Part shown: in pieces, positions 26,073 through 35,364 of the stretch
Layout: every line of letters begins with the position of its first letter
Numbering within the stretch: position 1 is the first letter of the stretch
NCBI RefSeq assembly: GCF_017104715.1
Contig: NZ_JAAGPI010000014.1
Coordinates: 1 to 64,000, forward strand
Reading direction: 5' to 3'
DNA from: Burkholderia sp. Ac-20365
Lineage (GTDB): Bacteria; Pseudomonadota; Gammaproteobacteria; Burkholderiales; Burkholderiaceae
DNA: 64,000 nucleotides
The notes under the pieces: model-generated
What the model was told of the DNA's origin: nothing
Databases searched by the model: none
The model's input: the letters and a program-made list of their open reading frames with translations, nothing else
Position numbers and translations under genes: made by a program

Positions 26073-26816
26073 TTATGCAGCAAATCCGCCGTCGATCGTG
26101 AGGCTTGCGCCCGTCACGAAACCCGCTTCGGGGCTGGCGACGTACGCGACCATACCGGCGATTTCATCCGGCGTGCCGTGACGCGGAATCGCCATCAGAC
26201 CATGCAGCGACGCCGCGAAGTCGCCCGCTTCCGGGTTCATGTCGGTATTGGTCGGGCCGGGCTGCACGTTGTTCACGGTGATGCCCTTCGGACCCAGATC
26301 ACGTGCAAGACCTTGCACGAGACCCAGCAGCGCCGACTTGCTCATCGCATACACGCCGCCGCCCGCGAACGGCATGCGGTCCGCGTTCGTGCTGCCGATG
26401 TTGATGATCCGGCCGCCTTGTCCCATATGCGCCAGCACTGCCTTGGCCGCGACGAACACGGCGCGCACGTTGACCTGTACCGTCGCGTCGAAGTCTTCGA
26501 GCGAGAACGTGTCGATCGTGCCGAGGCGCAAGACGCCCGCGTTGTTCACCAGAATGTCGATCTTGCCGAGTTGACGCGCGGTTTCGTTGATCGCGTTCGT
26601 CAGTGCTGCTGCATCCGCGACATCTGCTTTCACGGCAATCGCACGGCCGCCCGCCTTTTCGACGCTCGCAACCAGTTCGTTCGCGCCTGCCGCCGAGCTG
26701 TTGTACGTGAAAGCGACCGTTGCGCCTTCGCTTGCCAGCCGGCGAACCACCGCCGCGCCGATGCCGCGTGCGCCGCCCGTTACGAAAGCAACCTTGCCTT
26801 GCAGATTCGAGTTCAT
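26073..26816 (-). CDS. SDR-family oxidoreductase
   Basis: A 247-residue classical short-chain dehydrogenase: cofactor motif VTGGARGIGAAV, NNAG at about 90, the catalytic serine region IINIGST, YxxxK as YAMSK, and the C-terminal VNNVQPGPTNTDM plus GASLTIDGGFAA. It resembles FabG-like 3-oxoacyl reductases. CTGGAG lies 7 bases before the ATG. Its start faces a LysR gene 142 bases away, which probably controls it. Substrate unknown. Confidence 0.9.
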   Translation of the reverse strand: MNSNLQGKVAFVTGGARGIGAAVVRRLASEGATVAFTYNSSAAGANELVASVEKAGGRAIAVKADVADAAALTNAINETARQLGKIDILVNNAGVLRLGTIDTFSLEDFDATVQVNVRAVFVAAKAVLAHMGQGGRIINIGSTNADRMPFAGGGVYAMSKSALLGLVQGLARDLGPKGITVNNVQPGPTNTDMNPEAGDFAASLHGLMAIPRHGTPDEIAGMVAYVASPEAGFVTGASLTIDGGFAA

Positions 26817-26958
26817 GTTGTGCTCCAGTGGGTTTGTGTTGATCAGGTGATGCCAGTATGGCGGGCGGATTACATCACCGGTAGTATCGAATCATGATCA
26901 ACAGTTTCAACCATTGGTATAAGCTGAGCGCTTCGACAACGGCCGTCCCGGACACTAA

Positions 26959-27882
26959 ATGGAAGCGCTGAACCTCATCGAATCGTTTATCCAGACGGCC
27001 GAAACGGGCAGTTTCTCGGCGGCGGCGCGGCGTCTCGGCCTCACGCCTGCCGCCGTCAGCAAGAACGTCGCGCGGCTCGAGGCGCAGCTTGGCGTGCGGC
27101 TCTTTCACCGCAGCACGCGCAAGCTCACGATGACGCCCGGCGGCGAGCAGTTCTGGGCCGATGCGAGCGGCCCGTTCACGGGTCTGCAGGACGCGTTCGC
27201 GCGCGCCGCGCAGCATGACGGCAAACCGTCGGGCGTGCTGAAGGTCAGCATGGCCGTCGCGTTCGGGCGCGAGTATCTGGTGCCGCTGCTCGGCGACTTT
27301 CTGGCGCGCTATCCCGACATCGTGCCCGACTGGCATTTCGACAACCGCGCCGTCGACCTGATCGCGGGCGGCTTCGATGCGGCTATCGGCGGCGGGATCG
27401 AACTGACGCAAGGCGTGGTCGCGCGCAATCTGGCGCGGCCCTGCGTGATCGTCGCCGCGGCGCCCGACTACATGGCGGGCCGGCCGCTGCCCGCACATCC
27501 GTCCGATCTCGCCGAACTGGACGGCATTGCGCGCCGTTCGGGCAACACAGGACGCCTGCGCGCGTGGACGCTGCGCAATCAGGTCGGCGAAGAAGCGCTC
27601 GCCGAATGCCGTACGCGGATGATTTTCGACGATCCCGAAGCAATGGCCCATGCAGCGCTGCAAGGTCTCGGCATCGCCTTCCTGCCGACGCCGCACGCGG
27701 CGCCGCACCTCGAAAGCGGCAAACTGATGCGGCTGTTGCCCGGCTGGCATGCGGAAGTCAGCCCGATCACGATCTACTACCCGAACCGCACGCTGCTGCC
27801 CGCGAAGACCCGCGTTTTCATCGATTTCATCGTCGAAGCTTTTCGCGACGCCCGCCTCGCGTCGCGCCTGAACGCGCGCTGA
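26959..27882 (+). CDS. LysR-family transcriptional regulator
   Basis: A 307-residue LysR regulator with HTH LIESFIQTAETGSFSAAARR and LTPAAVSKNVARLEAQLGVRLFHR, then an effector domain (VLKVSMAVAFGREYLVPLLGDFLARYPDI, GFDAAIGGGIELTQGVVARNL, ALQGLGIAFLP). Divergent from the SDR at 26073, a common pair in Burkholderiaceae where the regulator responds to a substrate of the reductase. No operator can be named with confidence in the 142-base gap. Confidence 0.93.
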   Translation: MEALNLIESFIQTAETGSFSAAARRLGLTPAAVSKNVARLEAQLGVRLFHRSTRKLTMTPGGEQFWADASGPFTGLQDAFARAAQHDGKPSGVLKVSMAVAFGREYLVPLLGDFLARYPDIVPDWHFDNRAVDLIAGGFDAAIGGGIELTQGVVARNLARPCVIVAAAPDYMAGRPLPAHPSDLAELDGIARRSGNTGRLRAWTLRNQVGEEALAECRTRMIFDDPEAMAHAALQGLGIAFLPTPHAAPHLESGKLMRLLPGWHAEVSPITIYYPNRTLLPAKTRVFIDFIVEAFRDARLASRLNAR

Positions 27883-28029
27883 GCCGCCTGCTCCGCACAA
27901 TCCATGACAGGGTTTCCCTGTACGCAAGCCCACGCGACATTGGTCGATATATCAGGTGGAGACATGCGCGCCGCATCCACGGACGGCGTGCCCACATTTC
28001 AAATATCGCCCACGTAGCGAGGCGTCCGA

Positions 28030-29604
28030 ATGGTGAAGCTGAGTTTTACCCAGAAGCTGTGGCTGCCGCTCGTCATCAGTCTGTTGGCGTTGTTGATGGT
28101 ATCGGTGTCGGCGGCGTATCTGTCGCGCGAGACACGGATCGAGGAACGCAAGAACGACCTCGTGAATGTCGCGCATGTCGGGTTGTCGCTGGTGCAGGAG
28201 TATGCGGCGCTCGCGCAGAGCGGCAAGCTCAGCGATGCGGACGCGCGCAAGGAAGCGCTCGCCAGGCTGCGCGATATCCGCTACGGCGAAGACGGCTACT
28301 TTCTGGTGATCGATTCGACGCCGCGCATGATCATGCATCCGATCAAGCCCGCGACGAACGGCAAGGATCTCGCCGGCACCGCCGATGCGGACGGCCGCCA
28401 TCACTACGTGACCTTCGCGAAGGTCGCGCAATCGGCCGAAGGCGGTTTTGTCGATTACGTGTTTCCGCATTCGCGCCCGGCGTCCGCTTCCGGACCGGCT
28501 GAAGCCGTCGACAAGATCGGCTACGTGGTGCGCTACGCACCGTGGGACTGGATCATCGCGACAGGCGCGTATGTCGACGATATCGACGCGGCGTTCATGC
28601 GCTCGCTGTATCTGATCGGCGGGGTGTTCGCGGGCATTGCCCTGCTGCTGGCCGCGCTCGTCGCCGTGACCAATCGCAGCATCCAGCGCACGATAGGCGG
28701 CGATCCCGGCTACGCGGCAGACGTTGCGAATGCGATTGCCGTCGGCGATCTCACCGTGTCGATCGATACGCGCCGCGACGACGAGCGCAGCCTGCTGCGC
28801 GAAATGCGCCGCATGCGCGACACGCTGACGGACACGATCCGCGCCATCAAGCAGGCCGCCGATCACGTCGCGACCGGCGCGCGCGAAATCGCGAGCGGCA
28901 ATGCGAATTTGTCCTCGCGTACCGAAAATCAGGCCGCGTCATTGCAGGAAACGGCGGCGAGCATGGAGCAGATGACGTCGATGGTGCGGCAAACGGCCGA
29001 GAATGCGCGCACCGCGAGCGAGCTTGCCGAAAGCGCCGCGCAGATTGCAAATCATGGCAGCGAAATGGTCGGCGAAGCCGTTTCGACGATGCGCGATATC
29101 TCGACGGAATCGCAGAAGATGGTCGAGGTGATTGCGGTGATCGAGAGCATCGCGTTCCAGACCAATATCCTCGCGTTGAACGCCGCCGTCGAAGCAGCAC
29201 GCGCGGGCGAACAGGGACGCGGTTTCGCCGTCGTCGCGGGCGAAGTGCGCACGCTCGCGCATCGTAGCGCGGGCGCCGCCAAGGAAGTGCGGCAACTGAT
29301 CAGCCGCGCCGTCGACAAGGTCGGCAATGGCGCGGGCCTCGTCGAACGCACGGGTTCGACGATCCAGCAGGCGCGCGACGCGATTGCGAGCGTCACGGGC
29401 GTGATGCAGGAAATCGCCGCGGCGGCCGCCGAGCAGAGCGCGGGTATCGATCAGGTGAATCTCGCCGTCACGCAGATGGACAGCCTCACGCAGGAAAACG
29501 CCGCGCTGGTCGAACAGGCGGCGGCTGCCGCGCATTCGCTGACCGAGCAGGCCGGGCGATTGCAGACTTCTGTCGACGCGTTCCAGGTCGCTGAAACCGT
29601 CTGA
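28030..29604 (+). CDS. Methyl-accepting chemotaxis protein with single Cache sensor domain
   Basis: A 524-residue chemoreceptor: TM1 about 9-29, a periplasmic sCache-type domain about 33-188 (YGEDGYFLVIDSTPRMIMHP, YVVRYAPWDWIIATGAYVDDID), TM2 about 192-214, HAMP to about 270, and a signalling domain with the canonical tip IAFQTNILALNAAVEAARAGEQGRGFAVVAGEVR. sCache_2 receptors often bind small carboxylates. It sits directly upstream of the lactate-utilisation cluster, so lactate or a related acid is a possible ligand, but this is inference from position only. No couplers or kinase are adjacent, so it must work with a chemotaxis array elsewhere. Confidence 0.92.
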   Translation: MVKLSFTQKLWLPLVISLLALLMVSVSAAYLSRETRIEERKNDLVNVAHVGLSLVQEYAALAQSGKLSDADARKEALARLRDIRYGEDGYFLVIDSTPRMIMHPIKPATNGKDLAGTADADGRHHYVTFAKVAQSAEGGFVDYVFPHSRPASASGPAEAVDKIGYVVRYAPWDWIIATGAYVDDIDAAFMRSLYLIGGVFAGIALLLAALVAVTNRSIQRTIGGDPGYAADVANAIAVGDLTVSIDTRRDDERSLLREMRRMRDTLTDTIRAIKQAADHVATGAREIASGNANLSSRTENQAASLQETAASMEQMTSMVRQTAENARTASELAESAAQIANHGSEMVGEAVSTMRDISTESQKMVEVIAVIESIAFQTNILALNAAVEAARAGEQGRGFAVVAGEVRTLAHRSAGAAKEVRQLISRAVDKVGNGAGLVERTGSTIQQARDAIASVTGVMQEIAAAAAEQSAGIDQVNLAVTQMDSLTQENAALVEQAAAAAHSLTEQAGRLQTSVDAFQVAETV

Positions 29605-29665
29605 TGTGTTGCGTGTCTTTCCCGCGCGGATCTGGTTTGACCAGTTTGGGCTAAACCGCCTGGAC

Positions 29666-30376
29666 TCAGGCCTGACGGTCGCGAATACTGCGCACGAAGT
29701 CGATGTGCGTGTGCATCGCCGTGCGCGCTTCTTCGGGACGTCGCGTGCAGATGGCGTCGGCCACCGCGCGATGCTGGATCAGTAGTTGCCCTGATTCGGC
29801 CGGACCTTGCAAACGCACGTCCGTGCCACTGATCGTGATGTGTTCGCGCAGCATGCCGAGCACGCTCGTATGCAGGTGCAGGAACATCGTGTTGTGTGAA
29901 GCGAGTGCGATTGCATCGTGCAGCTGCGCGTCGGCGACGGCTTCACTGTCCTTGTCGTCGCATGCGTGCGAGCGCTCCAGCTCGCGCATCAACGAACGAA
30001 TCCGCTTGATGTCCGCCTGCGTTGCGCGCATGGCCGCGAAATACGCAGTTGCCCCTTCCAGCACGCGGCGAAATTCGAGAATGTCGTCGCGCAATACCGG
30101 GTGATCCGCAACCAGTTGCCCCCACGGCGACGCAATGCCCGCGCGCAACTGCTCCGTTGCGAATACGCCTGCACCTCGCCTGCTCTGCAGCAGACCTCGC
30201 GCCGCGAGCCGCTGGATCGCTTCGCGCACCGTGTTGCGCGACACGTCGTACTGTTCGGCGAGCGCGCGCTCGGCGGGCAGGCGTGACGCCGGCGGCCACG
30301 TGCCGTCGAGCAACGCCGTTTCCATCTGGCGCATCACGCGCTCGACTGCGCCCCGCTCTCTCGTCCCTGTCGCCAT
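29666..30376 (-). CDS. GntR/FadR-family regulator (LldR-like), divergent from lutACB
   Basis: A 236-residue GntR regulator of the FadR subfamily: winged helix ALLDGTWPPASRLPAERALAEQYDVSRNTVREAIQRL, then an FCD ligand domain (LEFRRVLEGATAYFAAMRAT, DAQLHDAIALASHNTMFLHL, HRAVADAICTRRPEEARTAMHTHID) with the histidines that hold a metal in this fold. The ATG at 30376 with GAGGTG upstream is preferred over longer frames. Its divergence from lutACB-lldP and the TGGT-N3-ACCA palindrome between them make it the likely lactate-responsive repressor. Confidence 0.88.
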   Translation of the reverse strand: MATGTRERGAVERVMRQMETALLDGTWPPASRLPAERALAEQYDVSRNTVREAIQRLAARGLLQSRRGAGVFATEQLRAGIASPWGQLVADHPVLRDDILEFRRVLEGATAYFAAMRATQADIKRIRSLMRELERSHACDDKDSEAVADAQLHDAIALASHNTMFLHLHTSVLGMLREHITISGTDVRLQGPAESGQLLIQHRAVADAICTRRPEEARTAMHTHIDFVRSIRDRQA

Positions 30377-30406
30377 GTCCGTCACCTCGTGCGTCGGTTC
30401 TACCGT

Positions 30407-30422
30407 AGTGGTCCAACCAATT
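30407..30422. promoter_or_regulatory. LldR/PdhR-type operator between GntR regulator and lutA
   Basis: AGTGGTCCAACCAATT, containing TGGT-CCA-ACCA, which fits the TTGGT-N3-ACCAA palindrome known for LldR and PdhR of the FadR family. It lies 31 bases before the regulator start and about 107 before lutA, placed to act on both promoters. Confidence 0.6.
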
Positions 30423-30528
30423 TGTATTGTCGCGCACATTTCGGAATCATGCGTCAACGATTCAAGCGATCCGCGCAGCCGCTTCCATAGCGGGCGGCGC
30501 ACAAAGCGGACGCATTCTGGAGCGAGAT

Positions 30529-31323
30529 ATGAAGGAAAGGCAATATCCGGCGGCCCCACGCGATGTCTATCTGTTCGCGACCTGCCTCGTCGATCTGTTC
30601 GTGCCCGAGGCCGGGCTCGATGCGGTGAAGCTGCTCGAACGCGAAGGCGTGGTTGTCCACTTTCCTCAGGAGCAAAGCTGCTGCGGCCAGCCCGCATATA
30701 GCAGCGGCAATCCCGAACAGGCCCGCGACGTTGCGCGCGCTCAACTCGATCTCTTTTCCAACCCCTGGCCGGTGATCGTGCCGTCGGGGTCATGCGCAGG
30801 CATGATGCGCCACCACTGGCCGAAGCTCTTCGCCGATGATCCCGTCATGGCGGAAAAAGCGCATGCGCTCGCCGGGCGCATCTACGAACTGAGCGAATTC
30901 CTGCTGCGCGTGTTGCACATCGATTTGCCCGCCGTGAGCGATGCACCTGATGAGCGCGTCGTGCTGCACACGTCGTGTGGCGCGCGGCGTGAAATGGGTA
31001 CGCGCGTGCATGGCGTCGAACTGGTCGATGCGTTGCCGGGCGTCACACGCATCGAGCATGAGCGCGAATCGGAATGCTGCGGTTTTGGCGGCACGTTTTC
31101 GCTGAAGCACCCGGATATCTCCGGCGCAATGGTGCGTGACAAGATTGCGTCGGCGTGTGCGACGGGCTGCGAGCGCATCGTATCGGCCGATTGCGGCTGC
31201 CTGCTGAATATTGGACATGCGGCGCGTCATCAGGGCGCGCCGATCGAAGTCGAACATATCGCGAGTTTCCTGTGGCGCCGCACGCAAGGCACCGGCGCGC
31301 AGAACAAGGGAGGCAAGCGATGA
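30529..31323 (+). CDS. lutA: L-lactate oxidation complex subunit LutA (Fe-S, CCG domain)
   Basis: A 264-residue (Fe-S)-binding protein with two cysteine-rich CCG domains: CCGQPAYSSGN at about 45 and CCGFGGTFSLKHPDISGAM at about 180, plus CGARRE and DCGCLLNIGHAAR. With LutB and LutC it oxidises L-lactate to pyruvate at the membrane (known in Bacillus and others). The ATG at 30529 has TCTGGAG upstream and gives the family N-terminus (DVYLFATCLVDLF). First gene of lutACB-lldP; ATGA overlap with lutC. Confidence 0.95.
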   Translation: MKERQYPAAPRDVYLFATCLVDLFVPEAGLDAVKLLEREGVVVHFPQEQSCCGQPAYSSGNPEQARDVARAQLDLFSNPWPVIVPSGSCAGMMRHHWPKLFADDPVMAEKAHALAGRIYELSEFLLRVLHIDLPAVSDAPDERVVLHTSCGARREMGTRVHGVELVDALPGVTRIEHERESECCGFGGTFSLKHPDISGAMVRDKIASACATGCERIVSADCGCLLNIGHAARHQGAPIEVEHIASFLWRRTQGTGAQNKGGKR

Positions 31324-32036
31324 ACGCGCGCGAACGCATGCTCGGACGCCTGCGCGCTGCCGCGCCTGCTGCTGTTTCCAGCGACGCCCTGAAGCAGCTC
31401 GATGACAGCATCGATCTGCATTACGACAGCCGCCGCGTCACGCAGCCTGCGCAGGCGCTGATCGAATCGATGCAATCGGCGCTCACCGCGTCGCATGCGG
31501 AAGTATTTCGCGCGTCGGAGCGCACGTGGGCCGCCTTGATCGCGCAACGCTTGCGCGAGTCGAACGTGAAGCGCCTGCTGCTCGATACCTCGCTCGCTGA
31601 AGGCGCCGCCTTGCAACAGGCACTGCCCTCTTCCGTGACCGCTCGCAACTACGATCAGCCGATCGAAAACTGGAAGGCCGAACTGTTCGAAACGATCGAC
31701 GCCGGTTTCACCGTCGCGCGCTCGGGTCTCGCCGCAACGGGTACGCTGATCGTCACGCCCGACGCCGGCTCGCCACGCACGATGTCGCTGGTGCCGCCGC
31801 TGCATATCGCGCTCGTCTACGCGCATTCGCTGCACGCGGATCTGCACGCCGCGATGCGTGCGGAGCACTGGCAAGCGGGCATGCCGACGAATCTCGTGAT
31901 GATCTCCGGCCCGTCGAAGACGTCCGATATCCAGCAGACACTCGCCTATGGCGCGCACGGTCCGCGCGAACTGTGGGTCGTGATCGTCGAACCTCAGACG
32001 GATGAAAGCGCGGCCACGCACGGAGACGCAGCATGA
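31320..32036 (+). CDS. lutC: L-lactate oxidation complex subunit LutC
   Basis: A 238-residue LUD-domain protein: MNARERMLGRLRAA at the start, then LFETIDAGFTVARSGLAATGTLIV and LVPPLHIALVYAHSLHADL, the core of the LutC/YkgG family. The frame is open upstream, but the ATG at 31320 overlaps the lutA stop and has GGGAGG before it. Gene order here is A-C-B rather than A-B-C. ATGA overlap with lutB keeps the three translationally coupled. Confidence 0.93.
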   Translation: MNARERMLGRLRAAAPAAVSSDALKQLDDSIDLHYDSRRVTQPAQALIESMQSALTASHAEVFRASERTWAALIAQRLRESNVKRLLLDTSLAEGAALQQALPSSVTARNYDQPIENWKAELFETIDAGFTVARSGLAATGTLIVTPDAGSPRTMSLVPPLHIALVYAHSLHADLHAAMRAEHWQAGMPTNLVMISGPSKTSDIQQTLAYGAHGPRELWVVIVEPQTDESAATHGDAA

Positions 32037-33478
32037 ACGCCACACCGATGCACTTCGTGCCATCGCAAGACTTCAAGGCACGCGCCCGCGCCGCGCTCGA
32101 TGATCCAAAACTGCGCAGCAGCTTTCGTGGCGCGATGGACTTCCTGCAGACCAAGCGACGTTCGCAGTTTCCCGACGACGACGAATTGCAGCATCTGCGC
32201 GATCTCGGCGAAGCGGTGCGCCGTCATGCGCTGTCGCGTCTGCCAGACCTGCTCGTGCAACTCGAAGAAAAACTCACGGCACGCGGCGTACACGTGCATT
32301 GGGCCGAAACGGCTGCCGACGCAAACGCGATCATTCATGGCATCGCGCAATCGCATGACGCGAAGCGCGTGATCAAAGGCAAGTCGATGGCGAGCGAGGA
32401 GATCGAGCTCAACCATTACCTCGAAGCACGCGGCATCGACTGCATCGAATCGGATATGGGCGAGTACATCGTTCAACTGGCGCACGAAAAACCCTCGCAT
32501 ATCGTGATGCCCGCGATTCACAAGACAAAGGCCGATATCGCTGAACTCTTCGAGCAGCACATTCCCGATACGCGCTATACCGAAGACGTCGACGAACTGA
32601 TCCAGACAGGACGCCGTGCGTTGCGCCGTGCGTTCGTCGATGTAAACATCGGACTGTCGGGCGTCAACTTCGCAGCCGCCGATACAGGCACGCTGTGGCT
32701 CGTCGAAAACGAAGGCAATGGACGCCTCTCCACCACCGTACCCGATGTGCACATCGCGATCATGGGCATGGAGAAAGTGGTCGAAAAGCTGTCGCATATC
32801 GTGCCGCTGTCGAGCCTCTTGACACGTTCCGCTACGGGACAGGCGATCACAACATACTTCAATCTGATCACCGGACCACGCTGCGAAGGCGAACGCGACG
32901 GTCCGCGTGAAATGCACGTGGTGCTGCTCGACAACGGCCGTACGCAAGCCTACGCGGACGAACAGTTGCGCGCGACGCTGCAATGCATCCGCTGCGGCGC
33001 GTGCATGAATCACTGTCCTGTGTACACGCGTATCGGTGGACACGCGTATGGCACGACGTATCCTGGGCCGATCGGCAAGATCATTTCGCCGCATCTGCTC
33101 GGCCTCGACGAAACGGCCGACCTGCCGACAGCATCGAGCCTGTGCGGCGCATGCGGCGAGGTGTGCCCGGTGCGCATTCCAATTCCCGAACTGCTAGTGC
33201 GTCTTCGCACCGAAGCGAACCGCGATCCGCATGAAGTCGTCGCGCATCCGCTGCGTGGACAGGGCGCGAAGTTCAGCCGCGAGGAACAGTTCGTGTGGCG
33301 CTTCTGGAGCGGCGCGTTCGCGCATCCGCGCGCTTACCGGATGCTGAGGTGGGCCGCGACTCGTTTGCGTGCATTCGCGCCGAAGAACCAGATGGGCTGG
33401 ACACGCCATCGCGAGCCGCTAAAGCCCGCAGCGCGCAGTCTGCATGACTTGATGCGCGAACGCGGCCAGCCCGAGTAA
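32033..33478 (+). CDS. lutB: L-lactate oxidation complex iron-sulfur subunit LutB
   Basis: A 481-residue LUD/ferredoxin-type protein: the LUD domain (KGKSMASEEIELNHYLEARGI, GLSGVNFAAADTGTLWLVENEGNGR) is followed by two 4Fe-4S motifs, CIRCGACMNHCPVY and CGACGEVCPVRI, and a C-terminal DUF3390-like tail (GWTRHREPLKPA). It should pass electrons from lactate to the quinone pool. Overlaps lutC by ATGA. An 11-bp stem-loop and 112 bases separate it from lldP. Confidence 0.95.
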   Translation: MNATPMHFVPSQDFKARARAALDDPKLRSSFRGAMDFLQTKRRSQFPDDDELQHLRDLGEAVRRHALSRLPDLLVQLEEKLTARGVHVHWAETAADANAIIHGIAQSHDAKRVIKGKSMASEEIELNHYLEARGIDCIESDMGEYIVQLAHEKPSHIVMPAIHKTKADIAELFEQHIPDTRYTEDVDELIQTGRRALRRAFVDVNIGLSGVNFAAADTGTLWLVENEGNGRLSTTVPDVHIAIMGMEKVVEKLSHIVPLSSLLTRSATGQAITTYFNLITGPRCEGERDGPREMHVVLLDNGRTQAYADEQLRATLQCIRCGACMNHCPVYTRIGGHAYGTTYPGPIGKIISPHLLGLDETADLPTASSLCGACGEVCPVRIPIPELLVRLRTEANRDPHEVVAHPLRGQGAKFSREEQFVWRFWSGAFAHPRAYRMLRWAATRLRAFAPKNQMGWTRHREPLKPAARSLHDLMRERGQPE

Positions 33479-33504
33479 CGCGCTTTTATTCCCGGAACAC
33501 ACAC

Positions 33505-33530
33505 GTGCATCGCCGTCAGCGGCGATGCAC
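33505..33530 (+). repeat. Perfect stem-loop between lutB and lldP
   Basis: An 11-bp perfect inverted repeat (GTGCATCGCCG ... CGGCGATGCAC) with a TCAG tetraloop, starting 27 bases after the lutB stop. There is no T-run after it, so it is a poor intrinsic terminator. It may instead set mRNA processing or stability so that permease and enzyme levels differ (inference). Confidence 0.6.
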
Positions 33531-33590
33531 CGGGTGCGGCTGCGCGCCGCCTACAAGAATTCATTTCACGCATTTTCGGAGGAGACCGAC

Positions 33591-35306
33591 ATGCACCCGT
33601 GGTATCAGACCTATCTGCCCCTCGGCAGCCTCTGGCTATCCGCGCTCGCGGCCAGCATCCCCATCATCTTTTTCTTCGTCGCGCTGGCGGGACTGCGTTT
33701 GAAGGGGCATGTCGCGGCAGCGGGGACGCTTGCGCTGTCGCTCGCGGTTGCAATCTTCGCGTATCGCATGCCGGTTCCACAGGCGTTCGCAGCGGCGGGC
33801 TTCGGCTTCGCGTACGGCATCTGGCCGATTGCGTGGATCATCATCACGGCCGTGTTCCTGTACAAGCTGGTCGTGAAGACGGGCCAGTTCGACATCATCC
33901 GCGCATCGGTGCTTGCGCTGACGGATGACCAGCGTCTGCAAATGCTGCTGATCGGCTTTTCGTTCGGCGCGTTTCTCGAAGGCGCCGCGGGCTTCGGCGC
34001 GCCCGTCGCGATCACGGCGGCATTGCTCGTTGGTCTCGGCTTCGATCCGCTGAAGGCGGCAGGAATGTGCCTGATCGCGAACACGGCACCCGTGGCGTTC
34101 GGCGCGATGGGCATTCCCATTATCGTCGCGGGCCAGGTGACGGGCATCGACCCGTTCCTGATCGGCGCGACGGCGGGCCGTCAGTTGCCGCTGCTCTCGC
34201 TCGCGGTGCCGTTCTGGCTCGTGTTCATGATGGACGGCAAGCGCGGCCTCAAGGAAACGTGGCCGGCTGCGCTCGTCGCGGGCGGCAGCTTCGCCGTCAC
34301 GCAATACTTCACGTCGAATCACATCGGACCTGAACTGCCGGATATCACGTCGGCGCTCGTCAGCCTCCTCGCACTCGCGTCGTTCCTGAAAGTCTGGCAA
34401 CCGCGCCGTGCCAATGATGCGGCACGCGGCACCGTCAGCGGCGGCGCTGCAGCGTTGTCGGGCTTCGGCGGCGGCTTCGGCGGCGGTTCGAATGGCGCTG
34501 GTGGCGTGAGCCGCCGTGCTTCGCCATATACGCTTGCGCAGACCATCCGCGCGTGGGCGCCGTTCGGCATTCTGACGGCCGTCGTCACGGTATGGAGCCT
34601 GCAACCGTTCAAGGCGCTGTTTGCGGCCAAGGGCGCGCTCGCGTGGACCATCCTCAAGTTCAAGGTGCCCGCGCTCGATCAGCTCGTGATGAAGACGGCG
34701 CCCATCGTCGCGACGCCGAAAGCCTATGAAGCCGTGCTCAAGATCGATCTGCTTTCCGCGGTCGGCACCGCCATCCTGGCAACAGCACTGATCTCGATGG
34801 TGCTGCTGCGCGTGAAGCCGCGCGACGCGCTGGTGACATTCGGCGAAACGGTGAAGGAACTGCGCCGCCCGGTACTGTCGATCGGTCTCGTACTGTCGTT
34901 CGCGTTCGTGGCGAACTACTCGGGCATGTCGTCGACGCTTGCGTTGCTGCTCGCCGGAACGGGCGCGGCCTTCCCGTTCTTCTCGCCGGTGCTCGGCTGG
35001 CTCGGCGTGTTTCTGACGGGTTCGGATACGTCGTCGAATGCGCTCTTCTGCTCGCTTCAACATACGACCGCGCATCAGATCGGCGTGTCGGACACCTTGC
35101 TCGTCGCGGCCAATACGACGGGCGGTGTGACGGGAAAGATGATCTCGCCGCAGTCGATCGCGGTTGCCTGCGCTGCGACAGGTCTGGTCGGACGCGAGTC
35201 GGAACTGTTCCGCTTTACCGTGCGGCATAGCCTGCTGTTCGCGGTGATCGTCGGTTTCATCACGTTGCTGCAGGCTTATGTGCTGACTGGCATGTTGCCT
35301 GGCTGA
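33591..35306 (+). CDS. lldP: L-lactate permease LldP
   Basis: A 571-residue multi-helix inner-membrane permease of the LctP family: FGFAYGIWPIAWIIITAVFLYKL, GFSFGAFLEGAAGFGAPVAITAALLVGLGF, NTAPVAFGAMGIPI and near the end GSDTSSNALFCSLQHTTAHQ plus GGVTGKMISPQSIAVA. It imports L-lactate (also glycolate) with protons. A glycine-rich cytoplasmic insert (SGFGGGFGGGSNGAGG) lies at about residue 305. GGAGGAG precedes the ATG at 33591; an in-frame upstream start at 33525 is not needed. Last gene of the lut unit, closed by the terminator at 35332. Confidence 0.95.
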   Translation: MHPWYQTYLPLGSLWLSALAASIPIIFFFVALAGLRLKGHVAAAGTLALSLAVAIFAYRMPVPQAFAAAGFGFAYGIWPIAWIIITAVFLYKLVVKTGQFDIIRASVLALTDDQRLQMLLIGFSFGAFLEGAAGFGAPVAITAALLVGLGFDPLKAAGMCLIANTAPVAFGAMGIPIIVAGQVTGIDPFLIGATAGRQLPLLSLAVPFWLVFMMDGKRGLKETWPAALVAGGSFAVTQYFTSNHIGPELPDITSALVSLLALASFLKVWQPRRANDAARGTVSGGAAALSGFGGGFGGGSNGAGGVSRRASPYTLAQTIRAWAPFGILTAVVTVWSLQPFKALFAAKGALAWTILKFKVPALDQLVMKTAPIVATPKAYEAVLKIDLLSAVGTAILATALISMVLLRVKPRDALVTFGETVKELRRPVLSIGLVLSFAFVANYSGMSSTLALLLAGTGAAFPFFSPVLGWLGVFLTGSDTSSNALFCSLQHTTAHQIGVSDTLLVAANTTGGVTGKMISPQSIAVACAATGLVGRESELFRFTVRHSLLFAVIVGFITLLQAYVLTGMLPG

Positions 35307-35331
35307 CGCGCTGTTTGCACGACGACTGATG

Positions 35332-35364
35332 AACGCCCGCTTTTTCAGCGGGCGTTCTTGTTTA
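35332..35364 (+). terminator. Intrinsic terminator after lldP
   Basis: A 10-bp perfect stem (AACGCCCGCT / AGCGGGCGTT) with a TTTTC loop followed by CTTGTTTATT. It lies 26 bases after lldP and touches the stop codon of the convergent LysR gene, so it may also serve that gene. Confidence 0.75.

Noticed and set aside
27964..28017. 17-codon frame with a good Shine-Dalgarno just before the Cache chemoreceptor
   Set aside because: Too short to support from one sequence; no run of regulatory codons or attenuator structure seen.
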